NCBI GenBank assembly: GCA_030248195.1
Contig: JASAND010022051.1
Span: 1 to 64,000 of the forward strand
Reading direction: 5' to 3'
Length of the DNA: 64,000 bases
Source of the DNA: Trissonchulus latispiculum
Lineage: Eukaryota > Nematoda > Enoplea > Enoplida > Ironidae
The notes under the pieces are model-generated. The model was not told the origin of the DNA. It ran no database searches and saw only the letters and a list, made by a program, of their open reading frames with translations. Numbering within the stretch: position 1 is the first letter of the stretch; each line of letters begins with the position of its first letter. The position numbers were made by a program, and so were the translations under genes. Of this stretch, positions 35,430 through 46,596 are shown piece by piece.

Positions 35430-36085
35430 CTCAGATAGCAAATAAATCGAGAATGAAAATTTGCTGCATCATCGTGCCAGGTTTCATATGTTTTCAAGGC
35501 AAATTTTTCAAAAATTTGAAAAACTTAATGAAATTGCAATTTAATGTCAAAAATAGCCGAAATAATGATAAACCACGGTTTTTTGCGTAAAATAATGCGT
35601 CTTCGTACGTAGTCGAGCTTAAAAACTATACGCAGTCAAAAACAAAAAAACAGGAAAATACTCAGCCGAAAAATTCGGTAGCAAAAATTTACAAATTTCC
35701 AAATCTAAATTATTTTATTGAGACAATTCAACTTAGTTTAGGTTCACTTCTCCCCCCACACCCCCCACTTACACCTCTTCGCTTCTACGTTGATTCTTCC
35801 GTCTGCAGTTGCTTCTCACACACGCCTAAATATCTCATACATACCTTGTTTTTGTTTCTATTTTGATTTACATAGTAAATTAAAATCTTTTTGACTCTAA
35901 TTGTACTCTGTTCTAAGACTCTATTACGTTCTATTCGTAAACTCTATTTGTCTAACCAACAATTAACTTTACTATTAAATTGCTCCAGGCAAAGAATTCG
36001 GTTTTAAGAGCAAATTTAATCAAAAATTTAAAATTTTCTTCAACTTCTGGGGGACTCTACAACTCCGTAGAAAATTTAAAGATTT
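35430..36085. other. Intronic, unassigned
   Basis: T- and C-rich low-complexity DNA. No gene or defined repeat seen. Confidence 0.5.
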
Positions 36086-36729
36086 AGTTATCATAGGGAC
36101 GCGGTAGCGACCCCTATAATATGAGTCAAAACGCCCCAATGACAGCCTTCAGAGGCGCTGCGCAGATTCCTGCGCAAATTTTGTGCGCAACAGAGAAGTC
36201 CGTTTCGAGTTTAGTATAATTGGAAAATTTCATCCCCCCTAACACTTACCGTTAAAAAAAGTTGCACCCGCCGGCAGCTATGCCGGCGATGTTTTTTTTC
36301 CGGTGTCTCCCGTTTTACCCTCGTATGTCACCATTTTGTAGCCTCTTTCACAGAATGTAGCGAGGTTCAGACACCTATTGCGGTATATCATCAATATATA
36401 TAGGTTACTGACTTTCGATATATGTGGTCGCCGCCGCGCGCACAGTGCGCCGCAGCGCCACAGTGGCGCCACAAGGAGTCGGCTCAGAACGTCGAAATGG
36501 CCAAAAGTATGCCTGGGATTAGCTTCTTTCCAGCTCTTTGTGCAAATACAAACCAGACAAGTTATATATGGTTGATAAGGACATATATCCGGATTATGAC
36601 GTTTGAAGTCGGATTTTTGATATGTTGCGCCTCAGCGCCACAGTGGCCCGCCAAAGTTGGTGAATGTTGGGTCCGACTTTGAACGTAGTTTTTTTCGCTT
36701 ATTTTTCAAGATAGACTTCTCAAATCTTG

Positions 36730-37175
36730 CATATAAAGGTTTTTTGGGACGGAGAATCGATTCCCGCTATCAGTTTTGCTGCCCGAGTAACCCAAGTTGC
36801 TGGGTTGGTTCCACTTGACCGTCTGAGGGGTCAGGTCGGTAACCGCTTCCCGGATGTCCATAGTAGGCTTTACAAAGCCCCTCCAAACTTTGTCTATAGG
36901 GGTTTTCTGGTGCACCCAGCTCATTCCCGGTGTCCGTTTTGCCGTCTGCCCCACCCATCTTGCTGTGCTGGTTCCACTTTGCCGTCTGGAGGGTCCGGTC
37001 GGTACCGACTTCTGGGAACATCATACTGTACATAGCCTCTCAAAACATTGTCTATAGGGGTTTTCTGGTGCGCCCAGCTCATTCCTGGCATCCGTTTTGC
37101 CGTCTGACCCACCAATCTTGCTGTGCTGGTTCCACTTTGCCATCTGGAGGGTCAGGTCGGTGGGAGGTCATGGGG
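36730..37175. repeat. 160-bp satellite units (locus 3)
   Basis: Nearly three units, each with CTATAGGGGTTTTCTGGTGC, CCAGCTCATTCC and GCTGGTTCCACTTTGCC. The final 290 bp reappears essentially unchanged at 39051-39340. Confidence 0.85.
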
Positions 37176-39840
37176 TCAAAAATGGAAATTTTCAAAAGTG
37201 GTCAAATTTGGTACCAAATGAAAGCCCCCAGAGCGAGGAGAAACTTGTGAAAAGGGCAAAGGGAGATCAAAAAATGAAATTATTTAAGTGGTCAAATTTG
37301 GTACCAAGTGAAAGCCCTAAGCGAGCTGAGCAACTTTTGTCATAGAACTGCATGCTCAAAGTGGCTGTAGAGTGCTGTGGTGGGGTATGGGTGGGGACTT
37401 AGGCGATTTTCGGTCAAAAATGAAATTTTTCAAGTGTTCAAATTTGGTACCAAATGAAAGCCCTAAGCGAGCTGAGCAACTTTTGTCATAGAACTGCATG
37501 CTCAAAGTGGCTATAGAGTGCTGTGGTGGGGTGGGGTGGGGACTTAGGCGATTTTCGGTCAAAAATGAAATGTTTCAAAAGTGGTCAAATTTGGTACCAA
37601 ATGAAAGCCCTAAGCGAGCTGAGCAACTTTTGTCATAGAACTGCATGCTCAAAGTGGCTGTAGAGTGCTGTGCTGGGGTATGGGTGGGGTCTTACGTGAT
37701 TTTGGGTCGAAAATGAAGATTTTCAAGAGTGGTCAATTTTGGTACCAAATGAAAGCCCCAAGTGAGCTGAGCAACTTTTCTCATAGAACTGCATGCTCAA
37801 AGTGGCTGTAGAGTGCTGTGGTGGGGTGGGGTGGGGACTTAGGCGATTTTCGGTCAAAAATGAAATTATTTAAGTGGTCAAATTTGGTACCAAGTGAAAG
37901 CCCTAAGCGAGCTGAGCAACTTTTGTCATAGAACTGCATGCTCAAAGTGGCTGTAGAGTGCTGTGGTGGGGTGGGGTGGGGACTTAGGCGATTTTCGGTC
38001 AAAAATGAAATTTTTCAAGTGTTCAAATTTGGTACCAAATGAAAGCCCTAAGCGAGCTGAGCAACTTTTGTCATAGAACTGCATGCTCAAAGTGGCTATA
38101 GAGTGCTGTGGTGGGGTGGGGTGGGGACTTAGGCGATTTTCGGTCAAAAATGAAATTTTTCAAAAGTGGTCAAATTTGGTACCAAATGAAAGCCCTAAGC
38201 GAGCTGAGCAACTTTTGTCATAGAACTGCATGCTCAAAGTGGCTGTAGAGTGCTGTGCTGGGGTATGGGTGGGGTCTTACGTGATTTTGGGTCGAAAATG
38301 AAGATTTTCAAGAGTGGTCAATTTTGGTACCAAATGAAAGCCCCAAGTGAGCTGAGCAACTTTTCTCATAGAACTGCATGCTCAAAGTGGCTGTAGAGTG
38401 CTGTGGTGGGGTGGGGTGGGGACTTAGGCGATTTTCGGTCAAAAATGAAATTTTTCAAGTGTTCAAATTTGGTACCAAATGAAAGCCCTAAGCGAGCTGA
38501 GCAACTTTTGTCATAGAACTGCATGCTCAAAGTGGCTATAGAGTGCTGTGGTGGGGTGGGGTGGGGACTTAGGCGATTTTCGGTCAAAAATGAAATGTTT
38601 CAAAAGTGGTCAAATTTGGTACCAAATGAAAGCCCTAAGCGAGCTGAGCAACTTTTGTCATAGAACTGCATGCTCAAAGTGGCTGTAGAGTGCTGTGCTG
38701 GGGTATGGGTGGGGTCTTACGTGATTTTGGGTCGAAAATGAAGATTTTCAAGAGTGGTCAATTTTGGTACCAAATGAAAGCCCCAAGTGAGCTGAGCAAC
38801 TTTTCTCATAGAACTGCATGCTCAAAGTGGCTGTAGAGTGCTGTGGTGGGGTGGGGTGGGGACTTAGGCGATTTTCGGTCAAAAATGAAATTTTTCAAGT
38901 GTTCAAATTTGGTACCAAATGAAAGCCCTAAGCGAGCTGAGCAACTTTTGTCATAGAACTGCATGCTCAAAGTGGCTATAGAGTGCTGTGGTGGGGTGGG
39001 GTGGGGACTTAGGCGATTTTCGGTCAAAAATGAAATGTTTCAAAAGTGGTCATTCCCGGTGTCCGTTTTGCCGTCTGCCCCACCCATCTTGCTGTGCTGG
39101 TTCCACTTTGCCGTCTGGAGGGTCCGGTCGGTACCGACTTCTGGGAACATCATACTGTACATAGCCTCTCAAAACATTGTCTATAGGGGTTTTCTGGTGC
39201 GCCCAGCTCATTCCTGGCATCCGTTTTGCCGTCTGACCCACCAATCTTGCTGTGCTGGTTCCACTTTGCCATCTGGAGGGTCAGGTCGGTGGGAGGTCAT
39301 GGGGTCAAAAATGGAAATTTTCAAAAGTGGTCAAATTTGGTACCAAATGAAAGCCCTAAGCGAGCTGAGCAACTTTTGTCATAGAACTGCATGCTCAAAG
39401 TGGCTGTAGAGTGCTGTGGTGGGGTGGGGTGGGGACTTAGGCGATTTTCGGTCAAAAATGAAATTTTTCAAGTGTTCAAATTTGGTACCAAATGAAAGCC
39501 CTAAGCGAGCTGAGCAACTTTTGTCATAGAACTGCATGCTCAAAGTGGCTGTAGAGTGCTGTGGTGGGGTGGGGTGGGGACTTAGGCGATTTTCGGTCAA
39601 AAATGAAATGTTTCAAAAGTGGTCAAATTTGGTACCAAATGAAAGCCCTAAGCGAGCTGAGCAACTTTTGTCATAGAACTGCATGCTCAAAGTGGCTGTA
39701 GAGTGCTGTGCTGGGGTATGGGTGGGGTCTTACGTGATTTTGGGTCGAAAATGAAGATTTTCAAGAGTGGTCAATTTTGGTACCAAATGAAAGCCCCAAG
39801 TGAGCTGAGCAACTTTTCTCATAAAAGTGCACGCCCAGTG
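37175..39840. repeat. 145-bp satellite array with higher-order units
   Basis: Tandem units of about 145 bp marked by TTTGGTACCAAATGAAAGCC and GAACTGCATGCTCAAAGTGG. At least three unit variants (GTGTTCAAAT, AATGTTTCAAAAG, CTTACGTGATTTTGGGTCG) recur in order, giving a period of about 440 bp. The last variant starts near 37690, 38276, 38716 and 39728. A 160-bp-satellite block (39051-39300) interrupts it. Confidence 0.88.
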
Positions 39841-39973
39841 GCTGTACAGTGCTGTGCTGTGTAGAGGGGGTCACTACTGTTCCATACGTACCAAAAGTTT
39901 TTCGATCGGACTTCATTTGCGAAATTGCCGGCAAAAATTCGAGTTTTTGATTTTTTTGTGAACACTGCTATTC

Positions 39974-40340
39974 CTGGGCTTATTCTAGGGAATTTTTCTT
40001 GGGGGGGCTCTTTGGGGGGGCCCTCGGGGGGGAGTCATTCTTAGGGGGCGAAAATTTTTCAAAATTTTTCTAAAAACTTGCTAAAAATAGCGCTGTTTTT
40101 ATAGTAATCCCCAAAAAAGTTTATTTTTAGTGCAAAAATAGCGCTTAAATAGGCAAAAATCGACTAAAAAATCACCGCCGAAGCCGGAAACTTTTTGAAA
40201 ACTTTGGCATTCTGAGCGATTTTTTCAGGGCAAAAGTTGGTACCAAAAGGGGCACCCACTTTTTGGGGGTGGGCGATTTTTGGGGGGACGATTTTTGGGG
40301 GGAAGGGTGATTATGGGGCCCCCCCACTAGAATAAGCCCA
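39974..40340. mobile_element. G-run MITE, CTGGGCTTATTCTAG type (inverse orientation)
   Basis: The ends CTGGGCTTATTCTAGG and CTAGAATAAGCCCA are inverted. G-run arms, with the central CCGAAGCCGG remnant in opposite orientation to the other copies. No clear duplication. Confidence 0.75.
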
Positions 40341-40453
40341 AAGACACGGGAAAAACGGTTTTCAACTTAAGCCTCTAATCTTCGCAAATGTTGTCCAATC
40401 TGGAAGCGGTTTTGCTTCGTAAGTGTCTGCCCTCCATCGATTCAGAGTATTAC
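40341..40453. repeat. Left part of a third copy of the 3.8-kb repeat unit
   Basis: Matches 30075-30190 and the equivalent part of the second tandem copy (CGACTTAAGCCTCTAA-type text, then a CCCTCxATCGATTCAG block). It resumes at 50510 after the 10-kb insertion. Confidence 0.7.
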
Positions 40454-40557
40454 AGGGCTGTTGCGCGGGCTGCCTCAGAAAAAAGGAATAAAAAAAGGAA
40501 TTTTGAAACAGAAAAAAGGAAAAAAGGAATTTTCCCGATGAAAACTTTCAAAAATAA

Positions 40558-40926
40558 CTGGGCTTATTCTACTGGGAGGGGGGGGGCGGGCCCCCCCCAT
40601 AAACACCCTTCCCCCCCAAAAAAAATCGCCCCCCAAGAAAAAGTGGGTGCCCCTTTTGGTACCAACTTTTGCCCTGAAAAAATAAAAAATCGCTCAGAAG
40701 GCCAAATTTTCAAAAATTTTCCGGCTTCGCCGGAGATTTTTAGTCGATTTTTGCCAATTTAAGCTCTAAATCCGCTTATTGTTGGCGATTGCTATAAAAA
40801 TAGCGCAATTTTTAGCATGTTTTTAGAAAAATTTTGAAAAATCCCCCCCCCCAAAAATGACTCGCCCCCCGAGGGGCCCCCCCCAAAGAGCCCCCCCCCA
40901 AGAAAAAATCCCTAGAATAAGCCCAG
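40558..40926. mobile_element. G-run MITE, CTGGGCTTATTCTAG type
   Basis: 5-bp duplication AATAA (40553-40557, 40927-40931). Inverted ends CTGGGCTTATTCTA and CTAGAATAAGCCCAG. CCGGCTTCGCCGG at about 40721. The empty site exists in the sister element at about 14622-14631. Confidence 0.87.
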
Positions 40927-41384
40927 AATAACAATCTTTAAAGGCTATTTTCTTGCTACTACGCTATCGCATTTCATATTATTTTTGCTTTAAAAATTTA
41001 ATCTGATCGCATATATAGATTCGACGAAGCCATTTTACATTTTTCATTTTACATTGACATCCGAAAACGGCTCCTGAAATCTGTATTGCCGCCTGCAAAT
41101 TTTTATGCATACGTAGATAACACAGACTTATAGTGGACAGAGACTAGACAGTGGTAGACTTTTTAGATTTTTACGATAAGTTGGAATTTGGAAAAATGAA
41201 GTCCTGGAAAATGTTTGAAAATTCCAAAATTCAAATTTTGCATGCAGACGTTACTATTGTTATTTGCATTCAAATCTGTGAGAAAACAAACGATTTGTAA
41301 ACACTTTGTTTGACCTCTTTTTGACTTTCGAAATTATCGGCAAAAATTGCCAAAATTTCCGAAATTCTTCTAATTTTTGGCCCC

Positions 41385-41445
41385 GGTCAGGACCGGGGCC
41401 TGACCACCGAGGCCGGGGCCAGGCCCCAGTGCATCCCTAGTTTCT
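41385..41445. repeat. Right end of a GGGGCC-hexamer element
   Basis: GGACCGGGGCCTGACC-type hexamers end in CAGTGCATCCCTA, the inverse of the terminus at 63862. Confidence 0.55.
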
Positions 41446-42457
41446 ACCGCAATGGTTTTCTGCAAAATCCAACCCTAGGTGGGAAGGTAGTCAATAAAAT
41501 TGAGAAAAGTGAGAAAATAGAAAGAGAACTAAAACTGAAATAGCAGAAACATATTTTGTTCAAAAAATTTTAGCTCCAGAAATTTTCACTATTCCAGAAA
41601 GAAAAGCAATTATATATATATTAGGGATCGGATCCGGCTCCGGCTTCGGCTCCGGCTCCGGCCGGAATTACGACTTCCGGCTCCGGTTAACCGGAGCCGG
41701 AGGCAGAGGTGCCGGAGCCGGAGTTTCTGCCCAGTACCTAACACTGCTGTTCGTATTTAATTTATATTGAACTATATCGTCAAATTTTACTCCGTGTAAA
41801 ATAAAAATGGCAATTGTTCAAAAAAATTCCCGCCATAGGCGCGGGTTTTTGTAATTTTGATTTTATTTCTGACTGCGAAAGTAAGTTAGACACCCAATCT
41901 GCGTTTAATTATGCGTTTATTTATACTTTAGCAAGTTATTATTTATTTATATCCTATTATAAGAATGTCGTGAATTCATGCTTTCTTTTCTATTTTGAAT
42001 ATCATTGTTTGTGTAAGGTATATATTTAATTATCTAATTATTTTAATTGCCTATTTAAAGTCTAACTATATTTTATAACTACCGTAAGTACTTTGTTAAA
42101 ATCTACCCTATGTGTTGACTTTTGTTTTAAACAACAAACAAACAACAATTCGTTTATTTGGCCAAGAACAAGATATACACAGTCCTGTCGAATAACAAGC
42201 ATGATACATATACGTACGTACAGCAAGCAGTGGCCAAAAAGGAGACATGCATATGTGCAAGTTCCTGCTAATGTTGACAAAAACCGATACACAGGCATAT
42301 ATAGATGAGAATAACAATAATATACAAAACATTCATAACAGACAAACAAATAGTACATATATATATGTATGTGCATAATATAACATGCCAATAACAATTC
42401 ACTCCTAAAATCCGTACGTAACAAACAACAAGCCATTAAAACATCCCATGACCATCC

Positions 42458-43567
42458 CTGTGCTTTTTTTTGCGAAAAAAACTGCGAAATTCCGCACTTT
42501 TTTTGAAAATTCCGCAACTTTTTTCGGAGCTCTGCGTAAAGTTCCGCAAAAAATTTTAGCCTAGAGTAGAAATTTTCAGCTATTTCTGATAATAAATCCA
42601 CGTGTTTCCGGTACTTTTTGCAGAAAATTTCAAAAAATTTTCGCGCCTTCGGCGCGTATTTCTGTATTGCAGACACCTTTCAGTCTTATGATAGGACTCT
42701 TGTCCGAGATATGTAGAATACTTTGTAGTGAAAGCTTATCCAATAAAATTCTTTTCGCATAAACTAATTTTCTAAAATACCTGAAGAAGTACGCGCGTAC
42801 ACATAGTAACCACTCTGAAGTATGCATTTGTTTAACAAAGTCGTGGATATACGTACTTACATATATATATACGTACTCGTACATTACCTGTTTAGACACC
42901 AAACTGCACAAGAATAACCCGAAATCTTTGCTAAATCGCTCGAAAAAATAGATTTTCAAGCTTGAATTTTCCGGAAACATCTAGCTTTTGCTTGTGGCTG
43001 TCATACCCAGCCTTTTTAAATTCGCGCTTTTTATCTTGGCGTTGTGCTTCATTATGATTGCTCTGTTCTTTCTGTTTTTACTATTTTTCTGAAATCTTTC
43101 AATCTGCTTTTAATTTTAAAATGCTGTATATAAATGTTCCCAAACCAAATTTTATACTAATTTTTCCCTGTGGCAGCTTTGGTTTTTCTGGCTGCCGAAA
43201 TCAAAATTTTGACTGTTTCTATTAAGGATTTTTTACAGTTTTACAAAATTTTCTCAGCTTCTGGGGGGCTCTGCCCCCCAGACCCCCCGCATTTTCACCT
43301 GTAACTTTATATTCTTGTCAAAAACATACGTATAAACATACACAACATACGCTTCGACTTTGGAAAAATAGTTGTATATATATAACTTGGTTATACTGTT
43401 CGTTAAGTGTTAAAAATGCGTTCAAATACAACATAATCAATAAAATTCATTAGTTATCATTGCAAAACTAAAAAATATGAATTTCGCAATATTTTGCGAA
43501 GTTCCGCAAAAAATTTTGGAGGACTGCGTAAAAGTTCGCAAAAAGTTTCGACGAAAAAAAAACACAG
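42458..43567. mobile_element. hAT-like non-autonomous element inserted in the LINE 3'UTR
   Basis: The 1110-bp element is flanked by an exact 8-bp duplication, GACCATCC (42450-42457 and 43568-43575). Its ends are inverted: CTGTGCTTTTTTTTGC on the left and CTGTGTTTTTTTTTCGTC read inward from the right. Both subterminal regions carry repeated TGCGAAATTCCGC / GAAGTTCCGC words. The interior holds a CGCGCCTTCGGCGCG hairpin (about 42639) and a GGGGGCTCTGCCCCCC hairpin (about 43265), and no supportable coding region. The 8-bp duplication and the termini resemble the element at 23412-24129. Confidence 0.8.
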
Positions 43568-43605
43568 GACCATCCTAATGGTTACAAACAGTTCGGCGAT
43601 TTGAT

Positions 43606-46578
43606 TTAATCAAAATCATACTTTAAAAATTTGCTTACATCTGCAGACTTAAGGTGATTTTTAAATATATCAAGTTTCGGGGCAGTTACAATTTTTGACT
43701 CCAATGAATTCCAAACCGGTATTACCCTAGATGTAAAGAAGAATTTTCTGATATCAATTCTGGATTTCACGAGTTTTAATTTTAATTCGTGTCCTCTCGT
43801 ACCGGAACCTGAAGCATACGTAAAGAATTCTCCAGAATTTATACTATCCAACTGGTATATTATTTTATACGTTTGGGTAAGATCAGCAATTAGTCTTCGA
43901 TGTTCTAGTGACTGCAGACCAGCTAGTCTGAGACGTTCCCTATAAGAAAATTCGCGAATTCCAGGTATCCTTTTAGTGAAACGCCTTTGTACTGCTTCAA
44001 CCTTATGTATATCTTTCTTTAGATGGGGATTCCAGACGCAACAATTATACTCCAATATGGGTCTGACATACGATGTGTACATAGCCACCAGAAACTTTAG
44101 ATCTCTACAGCAAAAAGACTTAAAAATCAAAGCTGTTTTTTGATATGCCTTAGCGCATATCTTGTCGCAATGTGTAGAGAATTTTAAATCTGAAGTTATG
44201 TAAACACCTAAATCTTTTACAATTTCCGTTTTCGGTATCTTGCAACCGTCAATCTCAAAATCCCCGACAAAATGTGGGTCCCCAATTTCAAGAAGCATGC
44301 TTTTTTGGAAGGCTATAGAAAGTTGGTTTTGGGCAGCCCAATTTAAGACACTACTACAATCGGATTGGAAATCATAAAAATTATTAATAGAAGTACCCGA
44401 AAAGTAGATTTTTGTATCATCGGCAAAAATTTTTATATTTGACTTGAGACAAACATCTGGGAGGTCGTTAATATAAATCAGAAAAAGTACAGGCCCAATA
44501 ACACTTCCTTGTGGCACCCCACTAACTACATCGGCAACTTCGGACAGAATTCCCTTTAATTTCACATACTGAGATCTTCCTTCTAAAAATGCACTCAACC
44601 ATTTTAAAGCACAACCCTTTATCCCACATGCCTTAAGTTTATTAACAAGTTTTACATGTGACACTGAATCAAAAGCCTTGCTCACATCCAAATAAAGTAC
44701 TTTTACAGCTTCCTTTAGATCCATGCTGCCTGACCACGAATTTAAGCACTCAAGCAACTGAGTTTGTGTCGAGCGGTGAGACATGAAGCCATGTTGTTCT
44801 TTGCTTATAAGCTTATTTTCCAGAAGATAATCTACCAAAAACCGTTTCAGAATTTTCTCCATGAGCTTGGAGCATATACAAGTCAATGACACAGGGCGAT
44901 AGTTTTCAGGAGTAGAGCGGGCACCTTTTCCTTTGTAAATCGGAACTACATGAGCTACTAGCCAATCATTTGGGAGAACACCTTCCTTAAAAGACTGCTG
45001 GAAAATTATCTGTAGTGGGCGACCAAGCTGTAGTTTACAGGTTTTAAGAAAGCAAGCGGGAATCCCATCTGGCCCCGCAGCGGAATTAGTATTCAAGGAG
45101 CCGATAGCCTCGTGTATTGATTTCGCCGTAAAAAGTACGTTTTCAAAAGCAGAATCGACATTTTTTTCTCTCAGATCTACTCCCCTCCCGTTGTCCCGCA
45201 CAAACACAGACTCAAACTGGCTGTTCAGTAAGTCAGCTTTAGCTTTGTCATCAATAGCACACTTATCACCTAAACATAAAGACGATACATCATCGCGGCA
45301 CCCCAATTTACGCTTGACATACTTATAAAATAAGCGGTTTGATGGAGTTTGAACGAATTTCAACTCTGCATTAAAATGGAAATTCCTGATTTCACTGTCA
45401 CATTTGGCTGACATTTCTTCGAAACGCAATTTATTTGCAGCTGTAGGAGTTTTTCGAAAAAGTTTATGCAGATATCGCTTTCGTGCTAACAGCCGTCGAA
45501 TAGCTTTTGGAAATTTAGGTTTTCTTTCTGCATTAATTGCGTTCCTTGGGACATTTTCGTTAATAATTTGCATACACAGTTCTTTAAAAGCCAACCATTT
45601 ATCGTTCACTGAAACGCAAGGGGCGAAAAAGTCTCCCCAGTTAATCATTTCAAGTGTAACTATCATATTCGTATAGTCAGCTTCCCTCCAACAGAGATAA
45701 GTCTTACTGTCACATGCCGGAGGCGACAAATCGACATCAAAATAAATCGAACAATGGTCACTATTCGATACAGGTGGGTGAATTTTGACTGAAGAAATCA
45801 AATTTGAGTCGCTTTCAAAAACAAGGTCTAGCGTGGCACCCTCTCTAGTAGGACCAAACACCTTTTGAGAGAATCCATTTTCTAAAAATAAATTCATGAA
45901 CTCAGACTGCCTATTCGTTGTAATAGCCCGTGGAATACCCCAATCTACACCCGGTAAGTTAAAATCTCCTGTGATGATAACAGGAGCTTTCCTCCCCAAT
46001 AAAAATTTCAAACAATTTTCCAAACTCTCAAGACAAGCTGTATTGGTCACTGACGGACGGTAAAAAGTACTAAATATGTGCTTTCTTCCTCCTACTCCAC
46101 AAATTTCTACTGCCATGCCTTCTATCGAATTTAATTCTGGAATGTTCAGCTCCCTGCTCGACAAATGCTTTCTCACCAAAATTGCTATTCCACCCCCTCG
46201 ATCGCCATTCAGTCTGTCTTTTCGGTAAATGTCATATTCCTCGTTACACAAAAACAAACTATTTGGTGAGTCGTCTTTTAGCCAAGTTTCATTTAGGCAA
46301 ATAATTTCAGGGTAGTTGTACTGAAGACAAACTTCAAAGTGGAATTGGAGAAATTTGTTAGAAATGCTTCGCAGGTTGCAAAAAACGACTCTAGCAAAAG
46401 AACTATTCTCATAATTACTACCAATGTCACTGCTACTGACAAAACAGCTTACGGATGGAGTTGTGGACGCAGCAGCAGTAGCAACGGAAAGATCATCGGA
46501 ATCTGTAGCAGCAGAGCCTGTAGTCGCGGTATCCAAAGAATAAGGAGATGCGGTACCAATATCAGCCGAATCGGTCAT
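43606..46578 (-). CDS. CR1-type LINE ORF2: APE endonuclease and reverse transcriptase, intact 990 aa
   Basis: This is the replication enzyme of a non-LTR retrotransposon: it nicks target DNA and copies the element RNA in place. The APE-like endonuclease spans about residues 62-285, with CNLRS (N68), NETW (E97), GDFNLPGVDW (D205, N207) and SDH (D274, H275), so the catalytic residues are present. Reverse transcriptase spans about 485-770, with SAAGPDGIP at 499-507, LDVSKAFDSV (D631), GVPQGSVIGP and FADD at 718-721. A C-terminal domain continues through LEYNCCVWNP. The pattern fits the CR1/L2 branch of the Jockey group; no RNase H domain is seen. The reading frame is unbroken, in contrast to every other coding relic here, so the insertion is young. 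The start lies 18 nt after the ORF1 stop, suggesting termination-reinitiation. Confidence 0.93.
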   Translation of the reverse strand: MTDSADIGTASPYSLDTATTGSAATDSDDLSVATAAASTTPSVSCFVSSSDIGSNYENSSFARVVFCNLRSISNKFLQFHFEVCLQYNYPEIICLNETWLKDDSPNSLFLCNEEYDIYRKDRLNGDRGGGIAILVRKHLSSRELNIPELNSIEGMAVEICGVGGRKHIFSTFYRPSVTNTACLESLENCLKFLLGRKAPVIITGDFNLPGVDWGIPRAITTNRQSEFMNLFLENGFSQKVFGPTREGATLDLVFESDSNLISSVKIHPPVSNSDHCSIYFDVDLSPPACDSKTYLCWREADYTNMIVTLEMINWGDFFAPCVSVNDKWLAFKELCMQIINENVPRNAINAERKPKFPKAIRRLLARKRYLHKLFRKTPTAANKLRFEEMSAKCDSEIRNFHFNAELKFVQTPSNRLFYKYVKRKLGCRDDVSSLCLGDKCAIDDKAKADLLNSQFESVFVRDNGRGVDLREKNVDSAFENVLFTAKSIHEAIGSLNTNSAAGPDGIPACFLKTCKLQLGRPLQIIFQQSFKEGVLPNDWLVAHVVPIYKGKGARSTPENYRPVSLTCICSKLMEKILKRFLVDYLLENKLISKEQHGFMSHRSTQTQLLECLNSWSGSMDLKEAVKVLYLDVSKAFDSVSHVKLVNKLKACGIKGCALKWLSAFLEGRSQYVKLKGILSEVADVVSGVPQGSVIGPVLFLIYINDLPDVCLKSNIKIFADDTKIYFSGTSINNFYDFQSDCSSVLNWAAQNQLSIAFQKSMLLEIGDPHFVGDFEIDGCKIPKTEIVKDLGVYITSDLKFSTHCDKICAKAYQKTALIFKSFCCRDLKFLVAMYTSYVRPILEYNCCVWNPHLKKDIHKVEAVQRRFTKRIPGIREFSYRERLRLAGLQSLEHRRLIADLTQTYKIIYQLDSINSGEFFTYASGSGTRGHELKLKLVKSRIDIRKFFFTSRVIPVWNSLESKIVTAPKLDIFKNHLKSADVSKFLKYDFD

Positions 46579-46596
46579 CCTACCGTAGCCTAACCG

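Larger units (their letters stand above)
36085..39860. repeat. Composite repeat, locus 3, with the largest satellite array
   Basis: The hairpin near 36090-36115 (GACGCGGTAGCGACCCCT) is followed by the conserved block to about 36720, 160-bp units (36730-37175) and the 145-bp array (37175-39840). This is the best-preserved full order of the composite. Confidence 0.78.

Noticed and set aside
37356..39600. Several near-identical 73-residue open frames on the minus strand
   Set aside because: They are the 145-bp satellite read through; identical frames arise from tandem copies and have no start, splice or domain support.
37175..39840. Regular repeats resembling a CRISPR array
   Set aside because: Units are about 145 bp with no short repeat-unique spacer alternation, and the context is eukaryotic intronic DNA.
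42062..42676. 204-residue open frame after the LINE ORF2
   Set aside because: It joins the LINE 3'UTR to the end of a hAT-like insertion and is Tyr/Cys-rich noise from TA-rich DNA.
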